Below, one piece after another: positions 25,082-33,077 of a stretch of DNA of 64,000 bases. Below the pieces are notes generated by a model that searched no databases, was not told the origin of the DNA, and saw only the letters and a list, made by a program, of their open reading frames with translations. Position 1 is the stretch's first letter. Each line of letters begins with the position of its first letter. A program made the position numbers and the translations under genes. This DNA comes from DATARH01 sp050246595 (lineage in GTDB: Bacteria; Pseudomonadota; Alphaproteobacteria; ATCC43930; CGMCC-115725), in the NCBI GenBank assembly GCA_050246595.1, contig JBFWVT010000006.1, positions 62,001-126,000 of the forward strand, given 5' to 3'.

Positions 25082-26110
25082 TCATTCCGGCAACAGCTTC
25101 CGCGCGTAGCGGCGTCCTCCCGAGGAGAGCCAGACCATGGCGGCCGCGGCCGCCAGCCCGGCGCCGGCCGCGACAAGCGCGCCGCGGTGGCGCGTCAGCC
25201 AGAATTGCGTGCTCCAGTAGCTCGCGCACTCGTCGAACCGTCCATGCGCGCCGCGATCACCCGGCACCGGCTTGTAGAGATTGTCCGGCGCGTCGGGCGG
25301 TACCGGTTCCTCGGTCAATTGCCCGTCATAGCCCCGGTGCGCGAGATAGCGGTCGAGCAGCCCCGGCACGATCTTGTTCGCGACGATCGCCCGTACCGAC
25401 GGGCCGCCGACACGGATCTCGCGACGCCTGGCCTGGGCAGCGAAAACGATCGCCTCGGCCGCCAGTTCGGGCTGAAAGATTGGCGGCACCGGCTGCGCCC
25501 GCCTGCCGGTCTTGTTGCGCGCCCAGTCGAATTGCGGCGTGTTGAGCGCCGGCATCTGCACCATCGTGATGTGGACCCGGCTGTTGTCATGGATCAGCTC
25601 GGAGCGGATGCTGTCGGTGAAGCCGCGGATTGCGAACTTGGCGCCGCAATAAGCCGATTGCAGCGGGATCGCGCGATAGGCCAGCGCCGAGCCGACCTGC
25701 ACGATCGTCCCGTGGTCGCGCGCCCGCATCCGCCGCAGCGCCGCCATCGTGCCGTAGACGTAGCCCAGATAGGTGACCTCGGTGGCGCGCCGGTATTCGT
25801 CCGGGGTCAGATCGAGGAACGGCGAAAAGATCGTTGCCATCGCGCAATTGACCCAGATGTCGATCGGGCCGAAACGCTCCTCGACGGCGGCGGCGGCACG
25901 TTCGACGGCGTCGGCGTCGGCGATCTCGGTCGGCAGGGCCAGCGCCGCGCCGCCGATCTGCTTGATCTCGCTCGCCGCCGCTTCGAGCGCTTCGACGCCG
26001 CGCGCCAGCAACCCGACATTCGCCCCGCGCCGGCCGAATTCGCGCGCCGCCGCCCGCCCGACACCGCCCGCCGCGCCGGTGATGACGACGGTTTTGCGGT
26101 TTTCGGGCAT
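25082..26110 (-). CDS. SDR family oxidoreductase with C-terminal membrane anchor
   Basis: Classical short-chain dehydrogenase of 342 residues. The cofactor motif is TGAAGGVGRAAAREF (about 11-25) and the catalytic Ser/Tyr/Lys appear in VGSALAYRAIPLQS and YCGAK (about 141-160). After the usual ~250-residue domain there is an extension of about 80 residues containing a hydrophobic helix (GALVAAGAGLAAAAAMVWL, about 310-328), which would tether the enzyme to the membrane. Substrate unknown. It ends 1 bp before the next gene region and is downstream of the PCC-domain gene on the same strand. Confidence 0.87.
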   Translation of the reverse strand: MPENRKTVVITGAAGGVGRAAAREFGRRGANVGLLARGVEALEAAASEIKQIGGAALALPTEIADADAVERAAAAVEERFGPIDIWVNCAMATIFSPFLDLTPDEYRRATEVTYLGYVYGTMAALRRMRARDHGTIVQVGSALAYRAIPLQSAYCGAKFAIRGFTDSIRSELIHDNSRVHITMVQMPALNTPQFDWARNKTGRRAQPVPPIFQPELAAEAIVFAAQARRREIRVGGPSVRAIVANKIVPGLLDRYLAHRGYDGQLTEEPVPPDAPDNLYKPVPGDRGAHGRFDECASYWSTQFWLTRHRGALVAAGAGLAAAAAMVWLSSGGRRYARKLLPE

Positions 26111-26111
26111 G

Positions 26112-26552
26112 TCAGGACCGGTCGAGGTCGATCAGCGCCAGCCCGGTCTCGGGGTCCTTGCGTTTGCGCAGGTGCGCCGGCGGCTCGATCAAGGTGATTT
26201 CGAGCGTCGGCCGGACATGGCCTTCGATCAGGTGGCCGCCGACGGTGCTGCCGTCCGACTTGCCGAGCACCGCGTGCAGGTGCAATGTCGGCTCGCCCTG
26301 CGCGACCGCGACATCACCGAGCAGCGACAGAACCTCGACCTGGAGGTCGACCGGGATGCGCTTGTAGTCCTTGGTCTCCCAGTCGAAATAGCCGAGCACG
26401 GCGCGCTCGAACGCACCGATCGCGGTGATCGACGCCGCCTCGATCCTCTGCTCGCGCACGATATGGCCGAGTTCGCGCATGACCTCGTCGCCCTTGGCGA
26501 GAACGATGGCATAGGTGGCGGGCGGACCCGCGTCGAGCAATTTCCAGCGCAT
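26112..26552 (-). CDS. PCC/DUF296 domain protein
   Basis: Plants-and-prokaryotes-conserved domain protein of 146 residues. It has the typical order: LAKGDEVMRELGHIVRE, ITAIGAFERAVLGYFDW, a central SLLGDVAVAQGEP and the metal-binding HLHAVLGKSDGSTVGGHL with several His. Bacterial PCC proteins form trimers that bind metals, and their role is largely unknown. ATG 26552 is used because it gives the family N-terminus RWKLLDAG. Lies upstream of the SDR gene (2-bp gap) and downstream of the PPOX gene, suggesting one operon. Confidence 0.83.
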   Translation of the reverse strand: MRWKLLDAGPPATYAIVLAKGDEVMRELGHIVREQRIEAASITAIGAFERAVLGYFDWETKDYKRIPVDLQVEVLSLLGDVAVAQGEPTLHLHAVLGKSDGSTVGGHLIEGHVRPTLEITLIEPPAHLRKRKDPETGLALIDLDRS

Positions 26553-26623
26553 CAGTGGCCTCCGTTCCGTGCTCGCAGAACGGGCGCAGAGGTGCATCGT
26601 TCCCGGCGCAGTCTTCGGGCGGA

Positions 26624-27049
26624 TCAGCGCGGCGACAGATTGCCCCAGCTTGATGCGCTCGTGATGCGCAGCGCCAGCACCGGCAGGTCGTCGAGCGCCA
26701 TCGCCCGGTATTGCGGATAGCGTTCGCGCAGCAGCCCCTGCGCGCGGTCATGCTCGGGGCCGCTGTCGAGGATTTCGGCGGCGCCGCGCAGCATGACCCA
26801 GCCGAGCCGGGTCCAGTCCTCGTCCCAGCGATCGACAACAAACGAAAAACGCGGATTTTCCAGGAGGTTGCGCATCCGCTTCAACGGCACGTCGCGGCGC
26901 TTCGGCTTTTCGTCGATCGTGATGTAGACCGTTTCCTCCGCGACCGCATAGCAGACCGGGACGACATGCGGCACGCTGGCGCGATCGGCGGTCGCGAGAT
27001 GGCCGACCCGGCCGGTATCGAGAAAACGGCGCTGTTGATCGCTGAGCAT
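26624..27049 (-). CDS. Pyridoxamine 5'-phosphate oxidase-like flavoprotein (PPOX, TIGR03668-like)
   Basis: Split-barrel FMN or F420-binding family protein of 141 residues. Seen are RFLDTGRVGHLATADRAS, VPHVVPVCYAVAEETVYI and NPRFSFVVDRWDEDW, then a LGWVMLRGAAEIL strand pair. The family has members using F420 in actinobacteria and FMN elsewhere; F420 use cannot be decided here. Start ATG 27049 is preferred over a weak upstream ATG. It is divergent from the TPP enzyme pair and upstream of the PCC/SDR genes. Confidence 0.8.
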   Translation of the reverse strand: MLSDQQRRFLDTGRVGHLATADRASVPHVVPVCYAVAEETVYITIDEKPKRRDVPLKRMRNLLENPRFSFVVDRWDEDWTRLGWVMLRGAAEILDSGPEHDRAQGLLRERYPQYRAMALDDLPVLALRITSASSWGNLSPR

Positions 27050-27154
27050 GCGCGATTTTGCGCAATCGCGCACCGGTTGCCTACCCCCGCCCTGGCCCGT
27101 AGGATCGCGACCCGCGGAGCGGGCCTGTCGTCCGCCGGCCGATCCGGAGACATG

Positions 27155-27673
27155 ATGAGCGAAGCGGCGTCGGTCGCGCTGAGCCCCGAGACGGTACTGG
27201 CGCAGATAGAGCAGAACGGGGTCACCGACATCGTCTGGCTGCCCGACAGCGAGACGAACTGGCTCTATCTGCTGATGCAGGCCGAGCCGTCATTGCGGCT
27301 GATCGGGGTCAACCGCGAGGGGCATGCCTGCTCGATCGCGGCGGGACTGGCGGCCGGCGGACGCAAGCCGCTGATCCTGATCCAGAACACCGGCATGATG
27401 GAATCGGGCGATTCGATCCGCGGCTGGCTCCTCGGCCTCAGCGTGCCGGTCGTGATGATGGTCGGCTATCGCGGCTGGACTCGGCATGGGACGACGACCG
27501 ACACCGCCGCGACCTATACCGAGCGGTTTCTGATGGCGTTCAATATCGATTACTACCTCGTCGAGAGCGACGCCGACGCGCCGCGTATCACGTCCGCCTT
27601 TGACGACGCGGCGCGCACCAGGCGGCCGGTTGTCGTGTTGGTCGGCGACGAGTATCACGGGTTCAACCGCTAG
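27155..27673 (+). CDS. TPP-dependent decarboxylase alpha subunit (sulfopyruvate/phosphonopyruvate decarboxylase-like)
   Basis: A 172-residue protein equal to the pyrimidine-binding half of a thiamine-diphosphate decarboxylase. It shows LAQIEQNGVTDIVWLPDSET, the NREGHACSIAAGLAAGG block with the activating Glu, and ILIQNTGMMESGDSIRGW. Together with the next gene it forms the split architecture of ComDE-type sulfopyruvate decarboxylase and related enzymes acting on 3-carbon 2-keto acids. Substrate unproven. ATG 27155 has GGAG at 27146-27149; ATG 27152 directly precedes it. The gene pair is spaced 15 bp apart. Confidence 0.8.
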   Translation: MSEAASVALSPETVLAQIEQNGVTDIVWLPDSETNWLYLLMQAEPSLRLIGVNREGHACSIAAGLAAGGRKPLILIQNTGMMESGDSIRGWLLGLSVPVVMMVGYRGWTRHGTTTDTAATYTERFLMAFNIDYYLVESDADAPRITSAFDDAARTRRPVVVLVGDEYHGFNR

Positions 27674-27688
27674 CGAGGGCCGATCCCG

Positions 27689-28279
27689 ATGATGCGCATT
27701 GCCGAGGCGCTCGACACCTTCCGCCCGCATCGCGGCGATGCGATCGTCGTGCCCGGCCGCGGCGGGCGCTATTGGGTCGAGCAGACGGACCGCCCCGAAC
27801 TCGACGCGCCGCTCGGCGACCCGGCGATGGGCGGTCATGCCGGGTTTGCGCTGGGTCTCGCGCTGGCGCGCCCCGAACGCAAGCTGGTGCTGTTCGATTC
27901 CGAAGGCGACATATTGATGAGCCTCGGGATTCTCGCGACGATCGCCGAACAGGCCCCGGCCAATTTCTACCATTTCCTGCTCGATAACGAATGCTATGCG
28001 ACAACCGGCGGCCAGCCCGTGCCGAACGCGACAAACATCGCTTACGACAAGATCGCGCTTGCCGCCGGCTATCCGCGCGCGCACGCCTTTACCGAACTCG
28101 CCGGTTTTGCAAACGAGCTGCCGGGCATCCTGGCGCGGCCCGGACCGGTCTTTGTGTGGCTGAAGGTCTATCCCGAGGTCGAGAACGCACCGATCGGCCA
28201 GCGCCGCCGCTGGCAGACGCGCAGCCGCGACCAGGTTCTCGCCGATTTGCGCGGCGCGCTCGGGGTGGCGGTGCCATGA
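27689..28279 (+). CDS. TPP-dependent decarboxylase beta subunit
   Basis: A 196-residue protein equal to the diphosphate-binding half. After the conserved LGDPAMGGHAGFALGLALA comes VLFDSEGDILMSLG, where relatives read DGDGSLLMNLG. The Mg-binding GDG motif is therefore SEG here, with Glu in place of Asp. The second half of the motif, LLDNECYATTGGQP, is intact. The unit pairs with the upstream alpha subunit (15-bp gap). The change may be a subfamily feature, as similar annotated proteins with an EGD form exist to my recollection. Followed by a palindromic repeat region. Confidence 0.8.
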   Translation: MMRIAEALDTFRPHRGDAIVVPGRGGRYWVEQTDRPELDAPLGDPAMGGHAGFALGLALARPERKLVLFDSEGDILMSLGILATIAEQAPANFYHFLLDNECYATTGGQPVPNATNIAYDKIALAAGYPRAHAFTELAGFANELPGILARPGPVFVWLKVYPEVENAPIGQRRRWQTRSRDQVLADLRGALGVAVP

Positions 28280-28330
28280 CAAATCGCCGCTTTATACCGA
28301 CCGGCGCTGAGTCCGACACATCCGGAAGCC

Positions 28331-28480
28331 GCACCCCCTCCCTAACCCTCCCCCGCTTGCGGGGGAGGGAAGGGTGGGGGCATCGGTCAGAGTCTCAGGC
28401 GGCTGATATTACCCTTGCCCTTCCCTCCCCCGTGATCCCCGGATCGCGTCCGGAGGGGGAAGGATTGGGGAGGGGGTGCC
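28331..28480. repeat. Intergenic palindromic repeat cluster (CCCTCTCCC family)
   Basis: Two hairpin-forming blocks of C-rich then G-rich sequence lie between the TPP genes and mlaD. The first block contains accctcccccgcttgcgggg (28345-28364), which recurs exactly inside hemW at 53293-53312. No gene is seen in 28280-28541. Confidence 0.8.
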
Positions 28481-28541
28481 GCCGGCGCACAAGCGACAAC
28501 GGCGCGAGGCGAGCAAGGGGCCGGAGCAGCCGGACGCGCCG

Positions 28542-29081
28542 ATGAGAGGCAATGTCATCGAAATCGTGATCGGCGCGGTGGTTCTCGTCGTCGCCGCGCT
28601 GTTCCTGGTTTTCGCGTATCAGACCAGCCAGTCCCGCACCGTATCGGGCGGCTACGAGGTCAGTGCCGATTTCGCGCGGATCGACGGGATTCACCAGGGC
28701 AGCGATGTGCGGATCAGCGGCATCAAGGTCGGCACCGTGGTCGCCGATTCGCTCGACCCGAAGACCTATCTCGCGACGATCCGGATGAGCATCGATCCGG
28801 CGGTGCAATTGCCGGAGGACACCGTCGCGCAGGTCACGTCGTCGGGGCTGCTCGGCGACAAGTACATGTCGCTGGTGCCGGGCGGCTCGGACAGGATGAT
28901 CCCGCCGGGCGGCAAGATCCAGTACACGCAATCCTCGATAAGCCTGGAAAACCTGATCGGCCAGATGATGTTCTCGACACCGGGGTCGAAACCCGCCGCC
29001 GAGGGCGCCGCACCTTCCCCCGGCTCGGAGGCGACCGCTCCGGCCGCGCCGGTTGCGCCGACGCCTTCCGCCCCCAGGTAA
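28542..29081 (+). CDS. mlaD: MlaD family phospholipid-transport protein
   Basis: Periplasmic MCE-domain subunit of the Mla system that moves phospholipids between membranes. The 179-residue product has an N-terminal helix (MRGNVIEIVIGAVVLVVA, about 3-25), an MCE fold with GYEVSADFARIDGIHQGSDV and RISGIKVGTV (about 38-68), and the pore-loop-like VTSSGLLGDKYMSLVPGG (about 97-114). The C-terminus is a Pro/Ala-rich tail. ATG 28542 gives the normal N-terminus; a GTG at 28476 would start inside the repeat. Followed by two short genes and the convergent aat. No mlaEF is in the window. Confidence 0.88.
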   Translation: MRGNVIEIVIGAVVLVVAALFLVFAYQTSQSRTVSGGYEVSADFARIDGIHQGSDVRISGIKVGTVVADSLDPKTYLATIRMSIDPAVQLPEDTVAQVTSSGLLGDKYMSLVPGGSDRMIPPGGKIQYTQSSISLENLIGQMMFSTPGSKPAAEGAAPSPGSEATAPAAPVAPTPSAPR

Positions 29082-29106
29082 GTCTGGGGAAGCAAGCGGG
29101 ACAGGC

Positions 29107-29334
29107 ATGATGGCTGATAACGATGGGGAAGAATTCCCGGTCTGGCGCACGCCGGAAGGCGAGCCGGTTTCCTGCATCGAAAAAATCAAGGTGCTGAACG
29201 AGAACCTCGCCGAATTGCGCGCCCTGGCGCAGGACGCGCTCGAAGACGCGGTGCTGATCGGCGTCGATGAGCGGCAGGTGCGCGAGGTGCTCGCCGGGAT
29301 CATTACCGGCCTCGTCAACCCCTACGGAAAATGA
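29107..29334 (+). CDS. Short hypothetical protein between mlaD and the DUF2155 gene
   Basis: A 75-residue soluble acidic protein not assigned to a family. It shows an N-terminal EEFPVWRTPEGEPVSCIEKIKVLNENLAELRALAQDALEDAVL helix and a GVDERQVREVLAGIITGLVNPYG ending. ATG 29107 is followed by another ATG. Its end overlaps the next start by four bases (ATGA), so it is coupled to the DUF2155 gene. A gene of this size at this position is common near mlaD in alphaproteobacteria. Confidence 0.7.
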   Translation: MMADNDGEEFPVWRTPEGEPVSCIEKIKVLNENLAELRALAQDALEDAVLIGVDERQVREVLAGIITGLVNPYGK

Positions 29335-29792
29335 GACCCCTCCCGGTGCGGCTCGGGCTTGCCGGGGCGGTTCTGGCGAGCGTCTGCGTCCCGGCTTCGG
29401 CCGAGATGACGCGCGAGCCGACCGCGATCATCCAGGGACTGGACAAGGTGACCGCCCGCGTCTCGCGCTTCGAGGCGCCGGTCGGCCGCGCCGTGCCGTT
29501 CGGAAAACTGGTCGTGCTGGTGCATGACTGCGAGCGCAGCGCGCCCGAGGACCGGCCCGAGGATGCCGCCTTTCTGGAAATCCATGAGGCGCGGCCGGGT
29601 GAAAGCAAAGAACGGCTGTTCGCCGGCTGGATGTTTTCGTCGAGCCCGGCGCTGTCCGCGCTCGAACACCCGGTCTATGACGTAACGCTGCTCGAATGCA
29701 AAGGCGCCGCCCCGGCGGCATCCGCACCGACACCGGCCGCTGCCTCGACCGACAGGCCGGCGGGCAGATCGCGGACAAAAACCGCCCGCTGA
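29331..29792 (+). CDS. DUF2155 domain exported protein
   Basis: A 153-residue exported protein of unknown function. The signal peptide (MRPLPVRLGLAGAVLASV, cleavage likely after ASA) is followed by the DUF2155 domain with IIQGLDKVTARVSRFEAPVGRAV, LVVLVHDCERS and LFAGWMFSSSPALSALEHPVYDVTLLEC. This lies at about residues 30-125. The C-terminus is Ala/Pro-rich and its last 118 bp overlap the convergent aat gene. It is often adjacent to mlaD and aat in alphaproteobacteria. Confidence 0.82.
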   Translation: MRPLPVRLGLAGAVLASVCVPASAEMTREPTAIIQGLDKVTARVSRFEAPVGRAVPFGKLVVLVHDCERSAPEDRPEDAAFLEIHEARPGESKERLFAGWMFSSSPALSALEHPVYDVTLLECKGAAPAASAPTPAAASTDRPAGRSRTKTAR

Positions 29793-30364
29793 CGCAGCGC
29801 CTGGGAAAGCAGACGATGGTAGCGGGCGCGGCTGATCTCGATAACGCCGAACTGCGCCAGATGCGGCGTCACGAATTGCGTGTCGAGCAGCCGGTACCCG
29901 CCGAGCCGCAGACGCGCCACGAGATGAACCAGCGCGACCTTGCTGGCGTCGCTGACCCGGCTGAACATGCTCTCGCCGAAAAACGCCGCGCCGAGCGAGA
30001 CCCCGTACAGCCCGCCGACCAGCTCGCCGTCGTGCCAGCACTCGACGCTGTGCGCCGCGCCGCGGGCGAACAGCTCGGTGTACAACCGGACGATCTCCTC
30101 GTTGATCCACGTCGTCGGGCGGGTTTCGCTCGCCTCGGCGCAGCCCCGGATCACCGCCTCGAAAGCGGTATCGCAATGTACCGAAAGGACGCCGCGCCGC
30201 AGCACGCGTCTGAGGCGACGCGGCACGTGCAACCCGTCGAGCGGCAGAACCCCACGGCGCTTTGGATCGACCCAGAACAGCTCCGGATCATCGGCCGCTT
30301 CCGCCATCGGGAAAATGCCGGCCGCATAGGCCTGCATCAGGATGTCGGAGGTGAGTCGGATCAC
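29675..30364 (-). CDS. aat: Leucyl/phenylalanyl-tRNA-protein transferase
   Basis: Attaches Leu or Phe to proteins with N-terminal Arg or Lys, marking them for the ClpS/ClpAP N-degron pathway. The 229-residue product has the family motif AAGIFPMAEAADDPELFWVDPKRRGVLPL near the N-terminus and VGGLYGVSLGAAFFGESMFS with HLVARLRLGGYRLLDTQFVTPHLAQFG near 110-170. ATG 30364 is used. The last ~37 codons extend past the core as an Ala-rich tail that is antisense to the DUF2155 C-terminus (118-bp overlap). It is the last gene of the aroQ-accB-accC-aat run. Confidence 0.93.
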   Translation of the reverse strand: MIRLTSDILMQAYAAGIFPMAEAADDPELFWVDPKRRGVLPLDGLHVPRRLRRVLRRGVLSVHCDTAFEAVIRGCAEASETRPTTWINEEIVRLYTELFARGAAHSVECWHDGELVGGLYGVSLGAAFFGESMFSRVSDASKVALVHLVARLRLGGYRLLDTQFVTPHLAQFGVIEISRARYHRLLSQALRQRAVFVRDLPAGLSVEAAAGVGADAAGAAPLHSSSVTS

Positions 30365-30373
30365 GGCGGCGGA

Positions 30374-31717
30374 TTACGTAGAGCGGGCAAGAAAGCGCTC
30401 GAGCCAGTGGATGTCGTAATCGCCGCGGCGGAACTCCGGGTCGTCCGCCAGACGCTGGTGCAGCGGGATCGTCGTCTCGACGCCGCCGATGACATATTCG
30501 GACAGGGCGCGGCGCAGGCGCATCACGCATTCCTCCCGGCTCGCGCCGTGCACGATCAGCTTCGACACGAGGCTGTCGTAGAACGGCGGCACCGTGTAGC
30601 CCTGATACAGCGCGCTGTCGACCCGGACCCCGAACCCGCCTGGCGCGTGGTACTCGCCGACCCGCCCCGGCGACGGCCGGAAATCCTCCGGGTTCTCGGC
30701 GTTGATGCGGCATTCGATTGCGTGCCCGCGCAGCACGATGTCGGATTGCCGGTACGAGAGTTTCTCGCCGGCGGCGATCCGCAGCTGCTCGCGGACGACA
30801 TCGACCCCGCTGATCATCTCGCTGATCGGATGCTCGACCTGCAACCGCGTATTCATCTCGATAAAATAGAACGCGCCGTCCTGATAAAGAAACTCCATCG
30901 TGCCGGCGCTTTTGTAGCGGAGGTCGCGCATCGCGCCGACCGCGAGCGCCAGCACCTCCTTGCGCTCTGTCTCGCGCAGACCCGGCGACGGCGTCTCTTC
31001 GAGGATTTTCTGGTGCGAGCGCTGCAATGAGCAGTCGCGCTCGCCCAAATGGATGACCTCGCCATTGCCGTCGCCGACAAGCTGCACCTCGATGTGCCGG
31101 GGGCGGTCGAGATAGCGTTCGAGATAGACCGAATCGTCGCCGAACCCGGTCTTTGCCTCGGCTTGTGCGAGCGGCAGAAGTTCGGCCAGTTCGGCGGCGT
31201 CGTGCGCCAGCTTCATGCCGCGCCCGCCGCCGCCGGCCGACGCCTTGAGCAGAACCGGATAGCCGATCGCCCGCGCCGCTCTCTCGCCCTCGCCGATATC
31301 GCGCACCGCCTCGGGCGAACCCGGCACGACCGGGATGCCGAGCCGCCCGGCCTCGGCTTTTGCGCGCACCTTGTCGCCCATCAGTCTGATGTGTTCCGGC
31401 GACGGGCCGATAAAGGTGAACCCGGTCTCCTCGACGGCCGCCGCGAAATCGGCGTTTTCGGACAGAAACCCGAGACCGGGATGGATTGCGTCGGCGCCGG
31501 TGATGCTGGCTGCCGACAGGATGTTCGCGACATTCAGATAGCTGGCGCGGGCGGGGGGCGGCCCGATACAGACGGTCTCGTCGGCCAGCCGTACATGCAT
31601 CGCATGCGCATCGGCCGTCGAGTGCACGGCGACCGTCCTGATCCCCATCTCGTGACAGGCGCGGTGAATACGCAGCGCGATCTCGCCGCGATTGGCGATC
31701 AGCACCTTTTCGAACAT
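30374..31717 (-). CDS. accC: Biotin carboxylase subunit of acetyl-CoA carboxylase
   Basis: ATP-grasp enzyme of 447 residues that carboxylates the biotin on AccB, the first half of malonyl-CoA synthesis. The N-terminal KVLIANRGEIALRIHRAC, the Gly-rich ATP loop KASAGGGGRGMKLA (about 159-172), and EMNTRLQVEHPISEM with ECRINAENP are intact. It lies directly downstream of accB (19 bp) and upstream of aat (9 bp), so it is translated in one operon with aroQ. Confidence 0.97.
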   Translation of the reverse strand: MFEKVLIANRGEIALRIHRACHEMGIRTVAVHSTADAHAMHVRLADETVCIGPPPARASYLNVANILSAASITGADAIHPGLGFLSENADFAAAVEETGFTFIGPSPEHIRLMGDKVRAKAEAGRLGIPVVPGSPEAVRDIGEGERAARAIGYPVLLKASAGGGGRGMKLAHDAAELAELLPLAQAEAKTGFGDDSVYLERYLDRPRHIEVQLVGDGNGEVIHLGERDCSLQRSHQKILEETPSPGLRETERKEVLALAVGAMRDLRYKSAGTMEFLYQDGAFYFIEMNTRLQVEHPISEMISGVDVVREQLRIAAGEKLSYRQSDIVLRGHAIECRINAENPEDFRPSPGRVGEYHAPGGFGVRVDSALYQGYTVPPFYDSLVSKLIVHGASREECVMRLRRALSEYVIGGVETTIPLHQRLADDPEFRRGDYDIHWLERFLARST

Positions 31718-31736
31718 GGCCGAGTATGTCGGTCGA

Positions 31737-32243
31737 TCACTCGATCAGCAGCAGCGGTGCGCCGTATTCGACCGGGTCGGCGTCGGCGACCAGGATGCGG
31801 GCGAGCCGTCCGGCGCGCGGCGCGCGGATCTGGTTCATGACCTTCATCGCCTCGATGATCAGCAGCGTCTGGCCCTTTTCGACCGGCTCGCCGACCCGCA
31901 CAAACGGTGCCGCGCCGGGCTGCGGCGCCAGATAGGCGACGCCGACCAGCGGTGCGGTTATCAGGCCCGGATCGTCGAGACGCAATCCGTGGCCGTTTGC
32001 GGACGCGGCGTCTCCCGTCGCGGCCTCCTCCGCCGCGACTGGCGGAGGAGGCGCGCCATTCGCGTGGCCATTGACATAACCATTCACCAGCACCGTTTTC
32101 CCGGCGCTTTCCCGTGCCACCCGGATGCGATGATCGCCGACCGCGTACTCGATTTCGCTCAGCCCGGTCTCCGAGAGCAGCCCGGCTAACGCGCGAATGA
32201 CATCGGCATCGGGCGCCAGCGGCCGTCGCGGCCCAACCTTCAT
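31737..32243 (-). CDS. accB: Biotin carboxyl carrier protein of acetyl-CoA carboxylase
   Basis: Carries the carboxylated biotin between AccC and the carboxyltransferase. The 168-residue product has an N-terminal helix (VIRALAGLLSETGLSEIEY), a Pro/Ala-rich linker (about 60-80) and the lipoyl-like C-terminal domain with EAMKVMNQIRAP, where the Lys is the biotinylation site. The start ATG 32243 overlaps the aroQ stop by 4 bp (ATGA). The gene is coupled to accC. Confidence 0.95.
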   Translation of the reverse strand: MKVGPRRPLAPDADVIRALAGLLSETGLSEIEYAVGDHRIRVARESAGKTVLVNGYVNGHANGAPPPPVAAEEAATGDAASANGHGLRLDDPGLITAPLVGVAYLAPQPGAAPFVRVGEPVEKGQTLLIIEAMKVMNQIRAPRAGRLARILVADADPVEYGAPLLLIE

Positions 32244-32698
32244 CCGGCGGTCTCCCCCGATTCAGCCTCGATCAGATTGGCGAGCGCTTCGAGCGCCAGC
32301 TCGTAACCGTGCGGGCCGAGGCCGCAGATGACGCCGCGCGCGGCGAGGCTGACATAGGAATGATGGCGAAACCTCTCGCGCCGGAAGATGTTCGACAGGT
32401 GCACCTCGATCGCCGGAAGCTCGGCGGCGTTCAGCGCGTCGAGGATCGCCACCGAGGTATGCGTCAGGGCGCCGGCATTAAGGACGATGCCGTCGGCCGA
32501 CTCGCGCGCCTCCTGGATCCAATCGACCAGCTGCCCTTCATGGTTCGTCTGGCGGAACTCGATTGCCAGATCGAGCGCCTCGCCCCGCGCGATGCAGCGC
32601 TGTTCGAGATCGGCCAGCGTATCGTACCCGTAGGTCGCCGGCTCGCGCACGCCGAGCAGGTTCAGATTGGGGCCGTTCAAGACAAAGATGGTTGGCAA
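32240..32698 (-). CDS. aroQ: Type II 3-dehydroquinate dehydratase
   Basis: Third step of the shikimate pathway, dehydration of 3-dehydroquinate. The 152-residue product shows FVLNGPNLNLLGVREPATYG, RQTNHEGQLVDWI and VLNAGALTHTSVAILDAL with EVHLSNIFRRERFRHHSY. The only plausible start is TTG at 32698 (LPTIFVLNGPN frame), with GGAG seven bases upstream; no ATG or GTG fits the family N-terminus. It overlaps accB by four bases and leads the aroQ-accB-accC-aat operon. The upstream 379-bp gap may hold its promoter. Confidence 0.9.
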   Translation of the reverse strand: MPTIFVLNGPNLNLLGVREPATYGYDTLADLEQRCIARGEALDLAIEFRQTNHEGQLVDWIQEARESADGIVLNAGALTHTSVAILDALNAAELPAIEVHLSNIFRRERFRHHSYVSLAARGVICGLGPHGYELALEALANLIEAESGETAG

Positions 32699-33077
32699 TA
32701 AAAGTCTCCGTGTGCCTCCCGGCCTTATAACACGCACTCCGCACTCGGCAAGACGGGCCGGAGCGGCGCAGGGATTGCGATGAATTCGAGCGCCTTGCGT
32801 CGCTCCAGGCCTGCGATCGACGACAGAATCATCGGACTCGGTGCGCCGGGTATTGGTGCGCGACTGTGTCCGGTGCCGGCTCCGGCCGGCGCAGTTACTG
32901 TCTCTTTTGCGCGATCGGATTACAGTCTTTAAATACTTGCGGTTGAAGCGATGACAGTCAGCCGGCCGAGATCCTAAAACGGCCGAGCCGGCGGTCGGCG
33001 AACCGGGCCGCACCAGGACCTCGCCGCTTCTCCCCCTCTCCATACAGGCGGGAGAGGGGGAGAAGGCGGAGAAAACG
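32699..33077. other. Intergenic region (379 bp), no convincing gene
   Basis: Between aroQ and a solute-binding protein gene. It contains a GC-moderate stretch, a 50-codon open frame from 32780 without Shine-Dalgarno or family match, an AT-rich patch at about 32925-32940 (ctttaaatacttg) that could belong to the aroQ promoter, and a palindrome at 33027-33065. I see no tRNA, ncRNA or riboswitch that I can defend. Confidence 0.6.
33027..33065. repeat. Perfect 15-bp hairpin (CCCTCTCCC family)
   Basis: cttctccccctctcc (33027-33041) pairs exactly with ggagagggggagaag (33051-33065) across a nine-base loop. It lies just after the stop of the solute-binding protein gene (minus strand) but has no T-run, so it looks like the same palindromic element as elsewhere in the window. 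Confidence 0.85.

Noticed and set aside
32780..32932. 50-codon + strand ORF in the aroQ/solute-binding protein gap
   Set aside because: No ribosome binding site and no recognisable features.
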